64,000 nt of DNA. It comes from Ptiloglossa arizonensis. Its lineage: Eukaryota > Arthropoda > Insecta > Hymenoptera > Colletidae. The translations under genes and the position numbers were made by a program. Positions 1 through 13,004 of this stretch are shown here, piece by piece. Below the pieces are notes generated by a model. The model had not been told where the DNA came from. It saw only the letters and a list, made by a program, of their open reading frames with translations, and searched no databases. Each line of letters opens with the position of its first letter. Position 1 is the first letter of the stretch. The DNA lies in NCBI RefSeq assembly GCF_051014685.1, contig NC_135058.1:9922811-9986810 (forward strand). The letters are read 5' to 3'.

Positions 1-205
1 GCCGCTGCTAGATCCGCGCGATATGCGCAGCTCGTCTAAGCGTTTCGGTCGTTTGTAAGTTAACGCGTTCATCGTCGAAGGGTTATCGATCGACCCGCGT
101 CGATCTACATATCCGTAACCCGGTGCTCGAGCAACAAGGACGCGTTTCCTTTTTCGGCGACCTTCATCTTGACCCTTTTAGCTCCGTGAGTCGCCGCGCG
201 TTAAA

Positions 206-241
206 TATAAATCGGCGTGAAATTATTGTTCGGTGTGGAAG
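206..241 (+). promoter_or_regulatory. TATA-like box and possible start site
   Basis: TATAAAT lies at 206-212, and a transcription start would be expected about 25-30 bases downstream, near 236-241. A short CpG-rich leader follows and reaches an ATG at 308. The arrangement of TATA box, about 70-base leader, ATG and splice donor is what makes this more than a chance TATAAA. I see no clear initiator. Without transcript data this is a weak promoter call. Confidence 0.25.
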
Positions 242-307
242 GAGGACCGGACCAGCTTTCGACCTTTGAACCGCGGTAACGCGGGCTTTCAATTCGGAGC
301 GTGCAAC

Positions 308-320
308 ATGGCGGGCGCAG
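308..320 (+). CDS. possible first coding exon (start only)
   Basis: An ATG in good context (CAACATGG) is followed by GCG GGC GCA G and then GTAATC, so the reading is Met-Ala-Gly-Ala plus one base, ending at a CAG|GTAATC donor. This is the shape of a very short first coding exon whose gene continues downstream after an intron. Seen: start context, donor, and a TATA-like box about 100 bases upstream. Not seen: any following exon that can be joined with confidence. A 13-base coding stretch carries no family information, so no function is proposed. It could equally be chance. Confidence 0.22.
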
Positions 321-3039
321 GTAATCACCTTTCTATTGTAATCCGGTTACGTGTACCTGGATCCGTTGCCGATAATTAGGGGACCGCGATTTTCTACAAT
401 TTTGTAGAAATACGGGTGTTTTGCTGTCCGTTTGACGATCGTATCGGATACACGGCAAACAATGCGATAAATGTGGTAATATTTGTACATCGAATGCGTA
501 GCGAAAAAATCGGTCAATTGTTACGAAATTTCTCTCTACGGTATCTGTTTTATTTCGAAATAGTCGAAAATGTCAGAATCGACGATTCGGAGATGGAAAT
601 TGCAAGGTATGAATAATTTCTTCAATCTTCTTCGTGCCGAAGATTTTTCGTAGAAACATTATTCTCGTACCGTTCGATACCATTTTCAGTGTCTAATTTA
701 TTATACATAACGCGTAGGAGTTAAACGAGTATTTCTCGCGTACGATGCGATTATTATTAAAATACGATTCAATTCTTTCCTCAACTTTCGCGGATCATCG
801 TCTGCAGAAACCTCGAGGTGATCCGAGAGCAGATCGGAACGTGATTTAAACTATTCCCCCGTTCAACCTTACTTTCGTTCTCTTTATTTATCCACACTTC
901 CACATTCACAGAAAAAACAAACTCTATATCGCACATACGGAACACTACGAAATGTCAGCGTTCTAAATCAGGAATGAGCAACCTTTGTTCCGCAGCGTGC
1001 CAAAATTGGAAATCTAATATTCCATACGGGCTGCAACCGGCGCGATATCAAATACTCGTATCTATTAATTTAAAAAATTCAATTCGTAGCCTGGAATTTG
1101 TCATTCTCCATCACGAAACCTTTTTTTCGCAATTTCTTTATCCTCTCGCCAACATACTTACGTTCCGCTTGCACAATACTCGTACTTAAAAGAAATTCGT
1201 TAAATATCTTCCAAAATGATGCAACTTTTATCCAATAAGACAAATTCCCCAATAATAAAAAAAAAAGAAAACACACGACTTGTTTCGACTTTCCATGGTT
1301 CGTTTCAACCAGTAGTACCCAGTGTCCTCGGTGCTGTTATTCGACCCTCCTAATAATAAATTCAATCTTTTCCGTTCGCTTCGGTTGAATAAAGTTTCTC
1401 GTTGGTCGTTGTTCTAAACGATTCACGAGGATCGAAACTCACCGCGTCGATAATCCTCCCGCTCCTCGACTCGCGGTAGTTTCTCGTTTTTCTCCGCTCG
1501 AGGGGTGGCGGTGGCTGCTGCGTTTCCGCGCGAACAGGTAAATTCGATATCGAGTCCATAAATATTCATTTTTCTGGAGGCGTCGCGTAAACAAGGATTC
1601 CGTAGGCGGCTTCCCGGCCGCGGAGGGTGGTCTCGTCGCGCGTTTCTGCGCGGTGTGTACATCGCTTGAAACGTGATTCGATAATGAAACAGCACTCGGG
1701 CTGTAGCTGACTTTCGCGCGCCGGACCGCAGAACTGTCTCGCGTTGTTCGAGCGTCGCGACGTGCGGTCCAGATATTAACGCGACCGTTCGCGACAGCCC
1801 ACTTGCGCAACACTCTCGACACCGTGTTGTTTTCTATTAATTAACCGGCCGCGATCCACAGAAGCCGAGCACTTGCTGGAAATCGACCTGGTGACGATCG
1901 GTGAATCCCGTGTACGCGTATCCAGCGGCGATCGCACGATATCGGAGAATTGCATCTTGTCCGAGGTGGATAGAAATTGACACCGTGGGACCACCCACTT
2001 TGCCACGGGGTAAATTATTCCCTCTCGAGTACCCGACCGCGTCCAATCTCGATGTTTCGTTCGAATTATAGCGCGGGAAACGTTCGATGCTCGGGGTACT
2101 TGGTATTTATTTCGTAGCATTGGTTAACCTTGTGTAACAATTTACATAAGTACGGTAAGTCCTCGAGTTACACGGTTTAGTTGCGCGATTCTACCCCCTC
2201 CCTGTTCCTAGCTGGATGTTTCGCGAGAGTGTGTATTTATCCTGTTGTGTTTCATTTCGCAAAGTGCATACCGACTTGGGTGATCTCGAGGATCGAAATT
2301 AAAATTGCGCGGAGAATGTACCGTAGGAATACAGAAAGGTTTTGGAAGGAATATATGTGTGTGTATTTAATGTTTTACTTATTTTCGTGAAGAAATGGGA
2401 AGGTGGGTTTGGTCGCCCTTGGGTAACTTCGAAAATCGAAATTGGGTAGAAAAGGGAAGAAAGAAATGTCACTCCTGCTAGGAATTGTCACTTATGTACA
2501 TATTTCGTATGTGTATATACTGGGTTGTTATTGTGTATAGAATAAGTGTTGTCGTTTTTTCCATCGTGAAAGAATACCACGACACTTCAATTTTGAACTG
2601 TAAATATACGAAATTTCACGCACGTTCATCGAAGAATAGTACCATCTTTGGAAAAATAAAACGACGAACCTACCAGCGTCGTTTCTCATCGAACGTCGAA
2701 ACTTATCGAGAGATCTGTTATTTATTCTTTTGTTCGTTTTCGTTTGAAGGTACACGTGGTTTCGTTTGCCTCGAGTAACCTTCGAGATTGAAATCGTACA
2801 GGAAACACAATCTTCCGTCGCGAGTTGCACCGAGTTAAGAGATTTAGTCATCGCCGTGTAACCGGCTAAGCGAATACCATCCGACACTGTCCATCCTACC
2901 CTTTACTCATGGAACCGCATTATTCTTAACTCGAGACCGATCTTTCTTCCTGTAATGCATCAACTTACGCGGAAAGCTCCGGAACGAATTAACCGCGCAA
3001 ATCTAGGACTTACGGTATCGAGTTAGCCCTGGATTACGA
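321..3039. other. non-coding, no gene seen
   Basis: AT-rich sequence alternates with a CpG-rich patch at about 1430-2060. The frames of 114-127 codons on the minus strand in that patch overlap each other in different frames, as expected from low stop density. No repeat array or RNA gene was recognised. Confidence 0.5.
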
Positions 3040-3143
3040 TAACAAAGGGTTAGGTTAACCGAACGATCCACCATACTCTGGAACACGAGGGTTCGAGTCC
3101 TCCGAAATGGACTTGAAAAGGTGTACACTTCGAAAAGTGTAGC

Positions 3144-3147
<4 letters not shown>
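3040..3147 (+). mobile_element. tRNA-derived SINE fragment
   Basis: An RNA polymerase III-like promoter pair is visible. The A-box-like TAGGTTAACCG at 3051-3061 differs by one base from TRGYNNARNNG, and a perfect B box GGTTCGAGTCC lies at 3090-3100, at tRNA-like spacing. Downstream is a perfect small hairpin (ACACTT, loop CGAA, AAGTGT, 3125-3140), and the element runs straight into an (AT)n tract, a common SINE tail. No tRNA cloverleaf with a clean acceptor stem could be folded by eye, so a functional tRNA gene is unlikely. The 5' boundary is uncertain. Confidence 0.45.

Positions 3148-3209
<62 letters not shown>
3148..3209. repeat. (AT)31 microsatellite
   Basis: Sixty-two bases of uninterrupted AT dinucleotide. 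It directly follows the SINE-like element and may have grown from its tail. The length suggests it is polymorphic. Confidence 0.97.
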
Positions 3210-3212
<3 letters not shown>

Positions 3213-5353
3213 AACGATACACGTGTCTCGAAATATGTTTCCCGCCTAATTAACTTCGGTGCTACGAACCAACTCAGCGATTTACTCCATTCATTCATAT
3301 AACATAATTTTGGAACAGTCAGCACTCGTGCGATGCAACGTCATCGCGCGCGTAGCAGTATTGCGACAAAACGAGTTTCAGGCCTTTTGGCAGTGTTGCC
3401 CCAACACTCGATCGGCTTTGGTGACAATATTGTTTGAAAATAAATCAGAATTGAGCAACAGCTGAAAGATAAGTCTTGTTGACGATATCGATACACCGAC
3501 GGTATCTCTCCGTAGTCGCCGAGTTGTTTAAAAATCTTCCTAAAGTTAAACAATGGCTCGCAAACGACGATTCCGTTCTTATTCTGTCAAACGATCCTCT
3601 TCGAAACTGATAAACTAAATCCTAACAAACGATACAACGAAGCTTTCCAATAATCGATTCTCTTTACTTCGAAGAACGATTCGACCTCTTAATTTTACTC
3701 CAATTTATTTCGTAACAATTATAAATAATACACCCATGTATTCTACGAATAACGTTACTAGAGTTCGCGTATAATTCGTTACGAGCGACAGATAAATACT
3801 CTATTATTTCAACCGTGAAATTCCAACGTTCTACTGTTCCACTCTGCTAAAATTACAAACGATGCATTCTTTCGCGCGGGCGACAGTAGCGTTTTTCTCG
3901 CGCGGCAGCGGCAAGGACTCGAATGTTCTCTTGGCGGACGTCCCGACGTCCGCGTGAGACGATGTTTCGTACACAATTGTAGGTCCACGGACATCCTCGA
4001 ATATCCTATCGAGGCGTTCGCGGTTCCTCCGTGCGGCGAGAGCCGACAGAACGTTAGAAGGTACATTCCACAACGGTGCTGCGTACCGCGCTGAAATCGA
4101 TACCCATGTCCCTCTGTTTGTAACCTACATCGTGTCTGCTCGGGCAACGCGCGTACAGTCGGCTGCAAAACGCATTGTCTCGTTGTCTGGCTACCAGCTC
4201 GTCTATTCTTCGGGCGATTTGCTCGAATGGTACAGGTCGATTCAGGAACCGCGTCTGAACGTTTTCAGGCGTAATCCGTCCATCAGAATTAACTCCTTCC
4301 CGCCGCGAATTAACTCGGGTTCACGGAGTCGGGTAACGGGGTTTATTCGAATAAATAACGATGAAATATAAGCGTTGTTTCATCGCGCTGGAATTGTAAT
4401 TCTTTCCGAAACGAAAGTTGATCGAACGTTGCTCGACTTTTATTCGTCGATAGAGATTATTTTTCCACGTAACAATTTTACACTTTAACAGTGACAATCT
4501 GTAGAAACAAATCCATCGATTTGCAACGGGCACAAGTACAGTGAAATTTATATTTCACTGCGGAATACGATATTGTCATTTTGTAATTTTAAATACATAT
4601 TGCAATTTTTATCGTGCAAATATCGTACGAAATGTTTAGCTTTCATTCCTGGGAAAACACGTTTCGGATAAATGTCTTTATTCGATATTTTTATATAGAT
4701 TATTATTTTCTTTTTTTTTGATTTGACGATGCACTTGGTATCGTTGTGTACATTTATCTCTACTTTTGTAAATTCGTTTCTCTTCTTTTCTCACACGGTA
4801 TTCTATTTTCTCGCGTACCACGTGGCTGGAACGGTAACGTATTAGCGTCGTTATTATCAATTTCATTCGATTTGTGAAAATGGCGTGACTCACCCTGTAT
4901 ACGCTATCGGCGGTCATCGACGCGAACGAAACAAGCGGATTCGATTTTTGGTTTCGCCGCTTCCATTTCGGAAGCGATGTTCGCGGGGTGGCTGCGACAC
5001 GATTCCACTGCCGTGTTCTGCATTCAGGGGTCGCGACTTATTTTTTGTTTCGGGGCTGAACACTGTTCTCTTTTTTTATTGCCGCGGTTGTTTATCGAAG
5101 GATATCTCAGCGTGGATATTTTGCTATCTTTTTTTTTTTATGAGTTTCGGAATTCGTCGACCAGCGGTTAGAGTTGACATCGAGTCAAAATTCGAGTCGA
5201 GAACATTTTTACACTTAAAGTTACATTCTGCCGATTGTATTATTTCTCTCGAAGAAAAATTCTTGAGAATTTTTTACACGCTAAAGGATTCCAAAGCAAC
5301 CTGTATCATTGACAGTTTGGTCCACAATACATACATATATTTAGATTGATTTT
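3210..5353. other. non-coding, no gene seen
   Basis: Mixed AT-rich sequence with a CpG-richer part at about 3880-4340. The only marked item is a CACCCTGTAT word at 4891, one of several such words in the window. No coding or RNA gene support. Confidence 0.5.
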
Positions 5354-5820
5354 CAAATTTATTTTTCCCAAAAACGAAGCCTCTCGCGCAATTTTACTAT
5401 TCTCAAACTTTGACCCGTAGAATCTCCCCAGTCACATTTCTACCATTAATTTCCTATCACAATATATTTACACATGTATACCAAGTGCAAATATACGCAT
5501 ACTCGACTCATCCCCAAATTTATTTTTCTCAAAAACGAAACCTCTCACGCAATCTTACTATTCTCAATTTTCGACCAATGGAATCTCCCCGGCCACATTT
5601 CTACCACAAATTTCCTATCGCGATGCATTTACACGCTTTACACTCATACACCGAGCGCACGCGTACCGGACCGATCCCAAAATTCATTTTCCTCGAGAAA
5701 TGAATCTTCCCGCGCGATTTCGTACCATTCTCAACGTTCCTCTTCTTTCGACCCGTGGAATCTCTCTAACCCCGTTTCGACCGTGACTCACCGGCCACCG
5801 TGTACGTACACACGGTGCAC
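5354..5820. repeat. tandem repeat, three copies of ~160 bp
   Basis: Copies begin at 5354, 5515 and 5678. They share, in order, CAAATTTATTTTTC-like, AAACGAA-CCTCTC, TACTATTCTCAA, GGAATCTCCCC and CACATTTCTACCA segments. The first two copies are close to each other; the third is more diverged and CpG-richer. The frames that cross this array are repeats of the unit, not genes. Confidence 0.85.
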
Positions 5821-8800
5821 CACTTCTAATACGCGCGGGAACGATTACGTTTCGCTTTCGAATCGCGGGTTCGACGTCGCTACGGAGAAACGGTCCCGTA
5901 ATAATGCCCGCGACGCGAAAACGTTGAAATCCATTTGGTGTCGGTCGTATATACGGTAACCATTTCGATGCTGGCTCGTCGACGCCGAACAAACTTAAAG
6001 CCCGTATCGATTACGCGGGTTTTCGCGCGTGCGGCGCGCGCTGCCACGCGAGCTGGCACGCACGTACACGCGCGCCGCCATTCATTACCCGTTTTATGCG
6101 CCACGATATAAATCACGCATGGACCGCTTTAATTTTTCCGCGGCGCAATGACAGCAGTTTTTTCGGTCCTGCCCGTATATTTGCATGTAAAACACGACAC
6201 TGCTCCCAAACCCCCTTCCTACCACCGTCCACTTCCCCCTCGAACTACGCCCGGAGTGTAACGCATAAATATTAACCGATGGCAAAGTGTGCCCACCGTA
6301 ACGCGTCACAGTTGCGCTTATAAAAGTCTTCCGCTTCGTTGATGCTCGAGAATTTTCGTTGACGAGAATAATGCTGGCGAATAACACAAACGAGTTCCCG
6401 CGCGATATGCTCGTGTTTACCGTATTACACTCGATGGTAAATTGTGGCGGCAAAGAGTGGAATTGTCGAGAGTCTTGCACCGGGTAATGTGCGCGATTTT
6501 TATGGAGCCTTAACGGGGTGAATACTGATCTTTTTTTTTTGTAGTTCGAGGATTTATTCGAAATCGGGAAAAATTATAGGGTTACGCTATTTTTCTTTTT
6601 TTTTTCAGTTTCGTTTCGCTTTTATATCTTTAGTTTAGTAACTTTCAGGTTAGGTGCGAAAACTTTTACCTCGACGATGGAATTTTTTTTTTTTTCTCTC
6701 AATGGGTACTCCTTTTATAAATGTGTAGGAGCAGTAGGATTTATGAAAGTACGATAATATCGTACGTATCGAAGTTTCCGATGCGCGTAAAACGAAGATC
6801 TTGCTCGTTTTTCAATTAATAAAAGCTACAAGTTTCTACGAGATCTGTACCATTCAAAGAGTTGTATTTTATTATATCGATAACTGGAATGGTATAATTA
6901 CAACTTCTTCTTTCTTATTTATTTTCTCGTTCGTTGATGAGAAAATCGTAGTTGTCGCTCTTCCAGTAAATTAGACACTTTTCATCGTTTTGTACGAAAT
7001 TAACGAAACAAAAAACTCAGCACCTCTTATCGTATTACACTTATGGACAGTATGTTAGACTTTTTCTACAATTTTATTTGACATTTTAACAAAACACTTC
7101 AAGATGACAGTAATCGAGCAGATGTTAGTCACCTTCGCGTTAGACTTTCGCCCTGTATAATTTTACAAAGTTTATCACCAAATAAACCCTGAAAACGAAC
7201 CTTGAAACGCGAATTTTAACGAAACAGTTTAAGGTGACAGTAATTGGGCAGATGGGAGTAAATGGGTTCTTCGATCTTCTTTAAACACACGTTAAGACGT
7301 AAGTGTCGATAATAAATAAACCGTGACATTGTATCACGTGCAAAAAACCGACCGGAGCAGGTCTGTTGCGAAATCAGTGTCGTCGTTTATTAATTAAACG
7401 CGTGTATACGCGATCGATCACGAATCGCATTTTTTCTGGAAAAATTACACCACCTTGGCAACGTTCTCCATTTTGATCTCATCTCGAGACGCGGAACATC
7501 CCCGATTCGGTTTCCACCGATTTACCTTCCACCCTGTATAACTCTTTTCGAATTGCACGCTGCACGTGACGCGTGGTATCCGTGATTCCGCGAATCGTCG
7601 TTGAGTTTCTCGCCGGACGAATTAAAAACTCGCCCCGTATCTCGCGGCGGATCTACACCCGTATAATTTTCACGTGCAGCACACGTTAGGTCTCACCTAT
7701 TGTTCCGATAGGGGAGAGACGTTGACCTGTGCCGAGCACATATTAAGTAAAGACACGGGGCCAAATTAACACGATCAAAGCGAAATGATTATGATAATAA
7801 TACCTCTTTTTATTGCAACGAGATCTTATACGCGGCACGGCGCGTTGTCGAACGAAGAAAGAAGAGAGATGAAGAATTGAGGAATAATAACGAGAGGTTA
7901 ATTTGTTTCGTAACGGTGCGTCACGTGTCTGTTTTTGTTTCTACGTTTTGCGAATCGGAAATTGCGGATCAAAGAGGCGAAATGAATGATGAATAAATAA
8001 TGTACAGCGAGGGAGGTTGATTGATTTTTTTACCTGGGGTTGTTTCTAAATAATGATAATAGTAATAATTGTGGAATTGTAGCACCGAGCGATGTAAGAA
8101 AGAAAGAAAACGATAGTAAAAAGTTACTATGCGAATGTAAAAATAAGTGCGGTTACATGTTGCTATTAATCTAATCTTGAGAGCAATATAATAAGATTGT
8201 AATGAAATAATAGATGTAGAATCGGGGGAGAGGAAAGGGGACGAGAAAGTGAAGTGGAAAATAAAAAATATACGCGTATAATATGTAGAAAAGATTGCAC
8301 GATTTTATAATACACTGAAACGAAAGTTTTATTTAATATGAATTGCAACACCGCCTCTCGAAGCACAAGATCACGATCGACACGAATAAAAGTATAGTGA
8401 GATATCAACGCGTTACAATTGTTGGCAAAAGATGGACAGACTTTATTCAGAATCGGTGCATCGAATTTATTAACTGACGATAAATAAAACGCATCGAACG
8501 TCACGATGGATAAATCACGTTTTTTGATCGGATATTTTATTATTTCAAAAACATATATTCTAGAAAAGAATCGTTAACATTTAAGGTATTTTATCTTATA
8601 TTACCTGTTTGGTATTAATTTGGGCTCGTATCGATTTTTTTTTATCTCTATTATTACACGTCAAATTTTTTACCGAGAACAAATTCTTCGTCGATTAACC
8701 TTTCCTGTAATAGCGTTGATTTTCTAAATTGTCGATAACCTTGGTGAAAATAGATATCAATTCCGATATATGTGAATGATGAATAAATAACGTTCTTACG

Positions 8801-9007
8801 TTCATTTTGTACGTTGGGTCGAGAATAGATTTTTTTTCATACTCATCCACAACTTTCATGAACTTTCACGAAGCTCTTGTATCGATAATTTCAAGAATCA
8901 TTCGCCATTGTGCACATCATCGCTGATCACAAAGCTCCTGCTAATTCTCGTGTGCGAGAATTCTTTGTCGATTTTGATATTGTACAAAGAGAATCGATCG
9001 TACAGTT
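5821..9007. other. non-coding, no gene seen
   Basis: CpG-rich at about 5860-6110, otherwise AT-rich with many A/T runs. It contains the spaced direct repeat listed separately and CCCTGTATA words at 7151 and 7532. No coding evidence. Confidence 0.5.
7084..7259. repeat. spaced direct repeat, two copies 130 bp apart
   Basis: The segment at 7084-7129 (TTTTAACAAAACACTTCAAG, then GACAGTAATCGAGCAGATG) recurs diverged at 7214-7259 (TTTTAACGAAACAGTTTAAG, then GACAGTAATTGGGCAGATG). This is an old duplication of a unit of about 130 bases. Confidence 0.75.
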
Positions 9008-9079
9008 CACTGGACAGAGATTCAAACCTGGTGCATTCGTTTGCCTAATGACTGCTCTATCAATTTAACTATACAGACC
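9008..9079 (-). mobile_element. tRNA-derived SINE fragment, minus strand
   Basis: Read on the minus strand, this has the promoter half of a tRNA-like element: ATTGATAGAGCAGTC (D-arm/A-box region), then GGCAAACGAATGCACC, then a B box GGTTTGAATCTC. The order and words match the plus-strand element at 52610, so both are copies of one family. The decayed stems argue against a working tRNA gene. Confidence 0.6.
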
Positions 9080-9723
9080 GTCGACCTACATCGGCTCCAT
9101 CTTTTGGCAATGGATTAAAAAGAAATGTTAAACATCGTTAAATTTAACTAGAACGCGGTACAATTTTGTAAATATTATTCGCAAAGTCTCAGGTAACAGA
9201 TCAACGTTGAAACTATGACAAGTTCTGTGCCAAGTGTGGGGAATCTTTTTTGTAATTTTATGAAAATTATGAAAAGATACTTACCTAAATATAAATCAGT
9301 TTATAACTCGAAGACATAAGATATATAATTGAAATACGAAAAATATTTATATACGAGTACAACAACAACGTTTTACGTCTTCTCGCAGACGCATAAAAAT
9401 TGCAACTCGTGTTAAATCAGTATACAAAAAGTTTCATAAAATGTACACACAGCTTCGAAGATATATTCAACGCGCAGAAATAATAAACAAACTTTTTATA
9501 CACACTTATCCTGTTTGACATTGTTACCGGCTTACGAACGTTCCTACGTTGTATCAGTGTAGTTGTTTGTACAGTTCTTTTCTGTCGATTATTATTTATA
9601 AATTTAGTTTTCCACGGACAATATCATACCAGAAATCACGAAACGATCTGGAGTCTTTCGACCGCGTAAATTCCCTGCATTTCATTTATTTTATCATTAA
9701 ATGTTCACTTTTTCAAAAATCAC
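9080..9723. other. AT-rich, no gene seen
   Basis: Low-complexity AT-rich sequence. Nothing beyond chance short frames was found. Confidence 0.5.
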
Positions 9724-10105
9724 GCAAAGAACTTCTAAATATTCTCCTAAGAACACCCTTTGTACGACAACAAAATAAAAAAAAAACCCTAAAAAATAAT
9801 CCATCTTTGCTCTCGCGTTCCTACGATTCGAACTCCACAATATCACGATTGCAAAGAACTTCTAAATATTCTCCTAAGAACACCCTTCGTACAAAACCAA
9901 AATAAAAAAAGAACCCCTAAAAAATAATCCATCTTTGCTCTCGCGTTCCTACAATTCGAAAACCACAATATCACGATTGCAAAGAACTTCTAAATATTCT
10001 CCTAAGTACACCCTTCGTTCAAAACCAAAATAAAAAAAGAACCCTTAAAAAATAATCCATCTTAGCTCCCACGTTCCTACAATTCAGAATCCATAGTATC
10101 ACTCT
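9724..10105. repeat. tandem repeat, three copies of ~127 bp
   Basis: Copies start at 9724, 9851 and 9979. Each has GCAAAGAACTTCTAAATATT, CTCCTAAG.ACACCCTT, an A-rich stretch with AAATAAAAAA, AATAATCCATCTT.GCTC and a closing TTCCTAC.ATTC. Divergence between copies is low, so the array is fairly young. The 118-codon frame over it is built from the repeat. Confidence 0.92.
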
Positions 10106-11077
10106 TGCCATTCCCGATTCAAAAATAACCATCGAGAACAATTACCGTTAGATCCAAAAGAGGGTTTCTCGAGGTACTGTTGTCATTTCGTCGGGCGTCG
10201 ATCATCATCATCATCGACGACGACGTTGGCGCGTTGTTCGTTCGTTGTCGAGAGTGGGGTATACGTATTACACGCGGGGCACACGAGCATCGTAGTTTCG
10301 CCACGGCGTTGAATTCGCCGTGCAGGCGTCTCTCCGCGGCTCTCGTCGCACCGGAGAATCCGGTTGACTTGCTAATTTTAACTCGACCATGACACCGCAC
10401 AAGTGCACTATACCGTCCCGCGGTTTCGTACGTACGTGTACGATTGTCTCGTAGCCGGTAACAGGGGGGCCGGAGGGGGTTCCAGCCAGATAAACAGGAA
10501 AAAGCCCGGACGGCGTTCCGCGCCGCGCGTCGAACGGGTTAATTAAACCGTCGGTTAATTATCGCGATGTATCGTCGGTTAACGCGCGCCCCGATCGCTC
10601 CGGTGGCGGACTTTCGACCAGCAGGCGGCGTCGGCGGCGTCGGGCCGCTCCGTTCGTTCGTTCGTTCGTTCGTTGGTTCACTTCGGTTCAATGAATTTCG
10701 CGAACGCGAAAGGTAATTCGAGTGTCGCGTATTCCGTGCCCGGACAATTGTAATTAATCGAGCCGGTATAAGCAAAACGCTATCGACGCGATCATTGTTT
10801 GCCAGTAACAGCGACGCCCGGCGTGCACGCAACGTACGCTTCGCGAGCCCTTTAACCGATTCGTTTTTACCGAGTAGCGTTACCATGGAGCTTGCACGGA
10901 TTTTCGACGAGACGAATTTACACGCGGATTTAGTCGGTTTGTTATTTTCGTACGGGCGTTGTTCGGTGATCACCGACGATCACTTAAACTTAATGCTCGT
11001 TGTTCGTACGCTCGTGATCTTCCGCTGGAAAAACGACGCGTGTTCATCGAAACTCGGGTTCTTGATTTCAGCGAGCA
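10106..11077. other. CpG-rich block with AT-core cluster
   Basis: Sequence from about 10160 to 10700 is CpG-rich. It contains a cluster at 10535-10585 in which CGGTTAAT or GGTTAAC is repeated (GGGTTAATTAAACC, CGTCGGTTAATTATCG, CGTCGGTTAACGCG). TTAATTAA and TAATTA are homeodomain-type cores, so an enhancer or promoter is possible. No exon is supported. Confidence 0.3.
10651..10674. repeat. (CGTT)6 microsatellite
   Basis: Six CGTT units in a row, flanked by GGCGGCGTC repeats at 10624-10642. Confidence 0.9.
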
Positions 11078-11495
11078 ACGAGGGGAGGAAGCACAGGGGG
11101 GTTACCGTGGTGTCTGTTGTGGTAGGTTTTGTTATAGGGTTGGAGCGTGTTACGGGTCGAGAAAGACCCGAGAGACGCAGTAGAGTTACTCGGGATGGAA
11201 CTTGTATTTTAATTTTATTAGGTAATGAGAGGACTGAGGAGATGTTGGGGAATACGATACTGTCTGTTATAGAAGGTTTAGTTGTAGAGGAAGAATGTGT
11301 TACGGGTCGAAAAAGACCCGAGAGACTCAACAGAGTCAATCGAGAAATGAATCTTCTTAAGTTTATAGAGCAATGAGAGAATCGAGAAAATGGGAGGAAA
11401 TACAGTGGTGTTTCTTGTAACAGCTTTGGTTGTGGAAAAAGAATGTATCACGGGGTCGAAAAAGACCCGAGAGACGCACTAGGGTCAATCGAGGG
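11078..11495. repeat. three ~150-bp repeats, each with a hairpin
   Basis: Three copies of a unit of about 150 bases. Each carries GGGTC-GARAAA-GACCC, a perfect 5-6-base stem with a purine loop, at 11153, 11303 and 11452. The hairpin is followed by GAGAGAC and a GAGTCAATCGAG-like word. The hairpin is the best conserved part of the unit, while the spacer has drifted. The open frame across it (about 190 codons) owes its length to this repeat. Confidence 0.85.
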
Positions 11496-13004
11496 TTTTG
11501 TAAATGCATTTTCAGTTCCATCCGATTTTTTGCGTATTTCGAAGATATTTGATCTTTGTATACGGAGCGATTACTAGCATCTAGTCTCTTCTTAACGAAC
11601 ATAGAAAAACTAGGGGGGCGTAGGTTTCGTTTCAACGACTTCTATTAACTCGTTATCAACACCCAAAGTGTACATTTTAATCTATTCGAACGTGCACCTG
11701 TTCGACGAACCTTCGCAGCACGATTTCCTGGAAAGAGAAATCTCGCACGAGAAAGTGTCATTGTACGTTTTCGAGTTATTTTTGCACGAGGATTCATCTC
11801 TTTCCCGATTGTGCCAAGTATTACATTTAACACCACGAATTACTCACATTACGTGATATAACTCGCACGTTCTATTTCCAGATTTCTTAAAATGTTTTCG
11901 GCTTTGTCCGATTATTAGTTCCTCGGCTCGAGCGTTCTTACGACGCGTTCAGTATTAAACAAACACCACACGCAAACAATATTACGTACCGCTACTATAC
12001 CACTATTGCTATTACCATACCTACCACCGGTACCACTACCATTTCTATTGATCTACCATTGTTTCCCTGACCAGTGAAAGTATCGTTATTATTGATATCA
12101 CCGTTATTGCAATGATCGCGTTTGCTCGTATCTTTGCTCCAAATATAACACGTTGCTTAAAATTAAACAAACTCGGAATCCCGTATTTCCAGCACCCCAC
12201 CGCCCACTCCACTCCCCCTCCCGCTTTGTTGCATTTTCGCGAGTGGATTCTTGGAACGGTGACGTCATTTCCAAGAAATCCCACGAATTAAAATCGTCGA
12301 CAGTTTGGCAAGATACACCGGTCGATTTTGAAACGCAGATAGCGAGAGAGCCGTGATAACGCGAAAGAGACGGCACTGTTTCGCGAGATTCTTGGCACGT
12401 GACGTCACCTCGAACAAATCCCGCGAATCGTTGATTTCATTTTACGCCCGCTGCTATTTAATTCACGAATTTCGGAAACTCGATCGATAAACGGTGAAAT
12501 AGGAAGGGGATCCGATCGCGAAACACTCGGAATACTCGTATTGTTATTTCTCGACTCGAGTGACAATATTGTTAGAAACAAACGTACCGGTACAGGTACG
12601 CGATTACACGTCGTGCGTTGCGCGTTATATAGACAATTCGAGGACTTACCGGACACCTCGACGGTCTTTAACAATTTTTCAATGTTCCGCGTCAGAGTCC
12701 AGAGTTAAATAGATCCCCGAAATAACCACCACCCCTGTATACACCCCGCCCCGCCCCTGCCCCATATTGGCGGTCTCCGAACGATTGCCACTTGCAAATG
12801 CCGTGTAGTTAACCGGTGTCGGACGATGTTGTTCACGTATATCCAAACGTTTGCAGAAAATACCATTCCCGATGTCTGCTGGGCCTGTAAGCGTTGCGTT
12901 CCCAAGAAACGGCAATCCTGCGCGTGCTAGTAACGGCAACACTGCACACACTGTAAGAGAAACTTACTACATCTTCTATAACTTTACCGATTTCGTGTGG
13001 TCGG
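11496..13004. other. non-coding, no gene seen
   Basis: Includes an imperfect ACC/ATT-rich stretch at 11990-12060 (TACCACTATTGCTATTACC and similar). Short overlapping frames on both strands show no domain or splice support. Confidence 0.45.
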
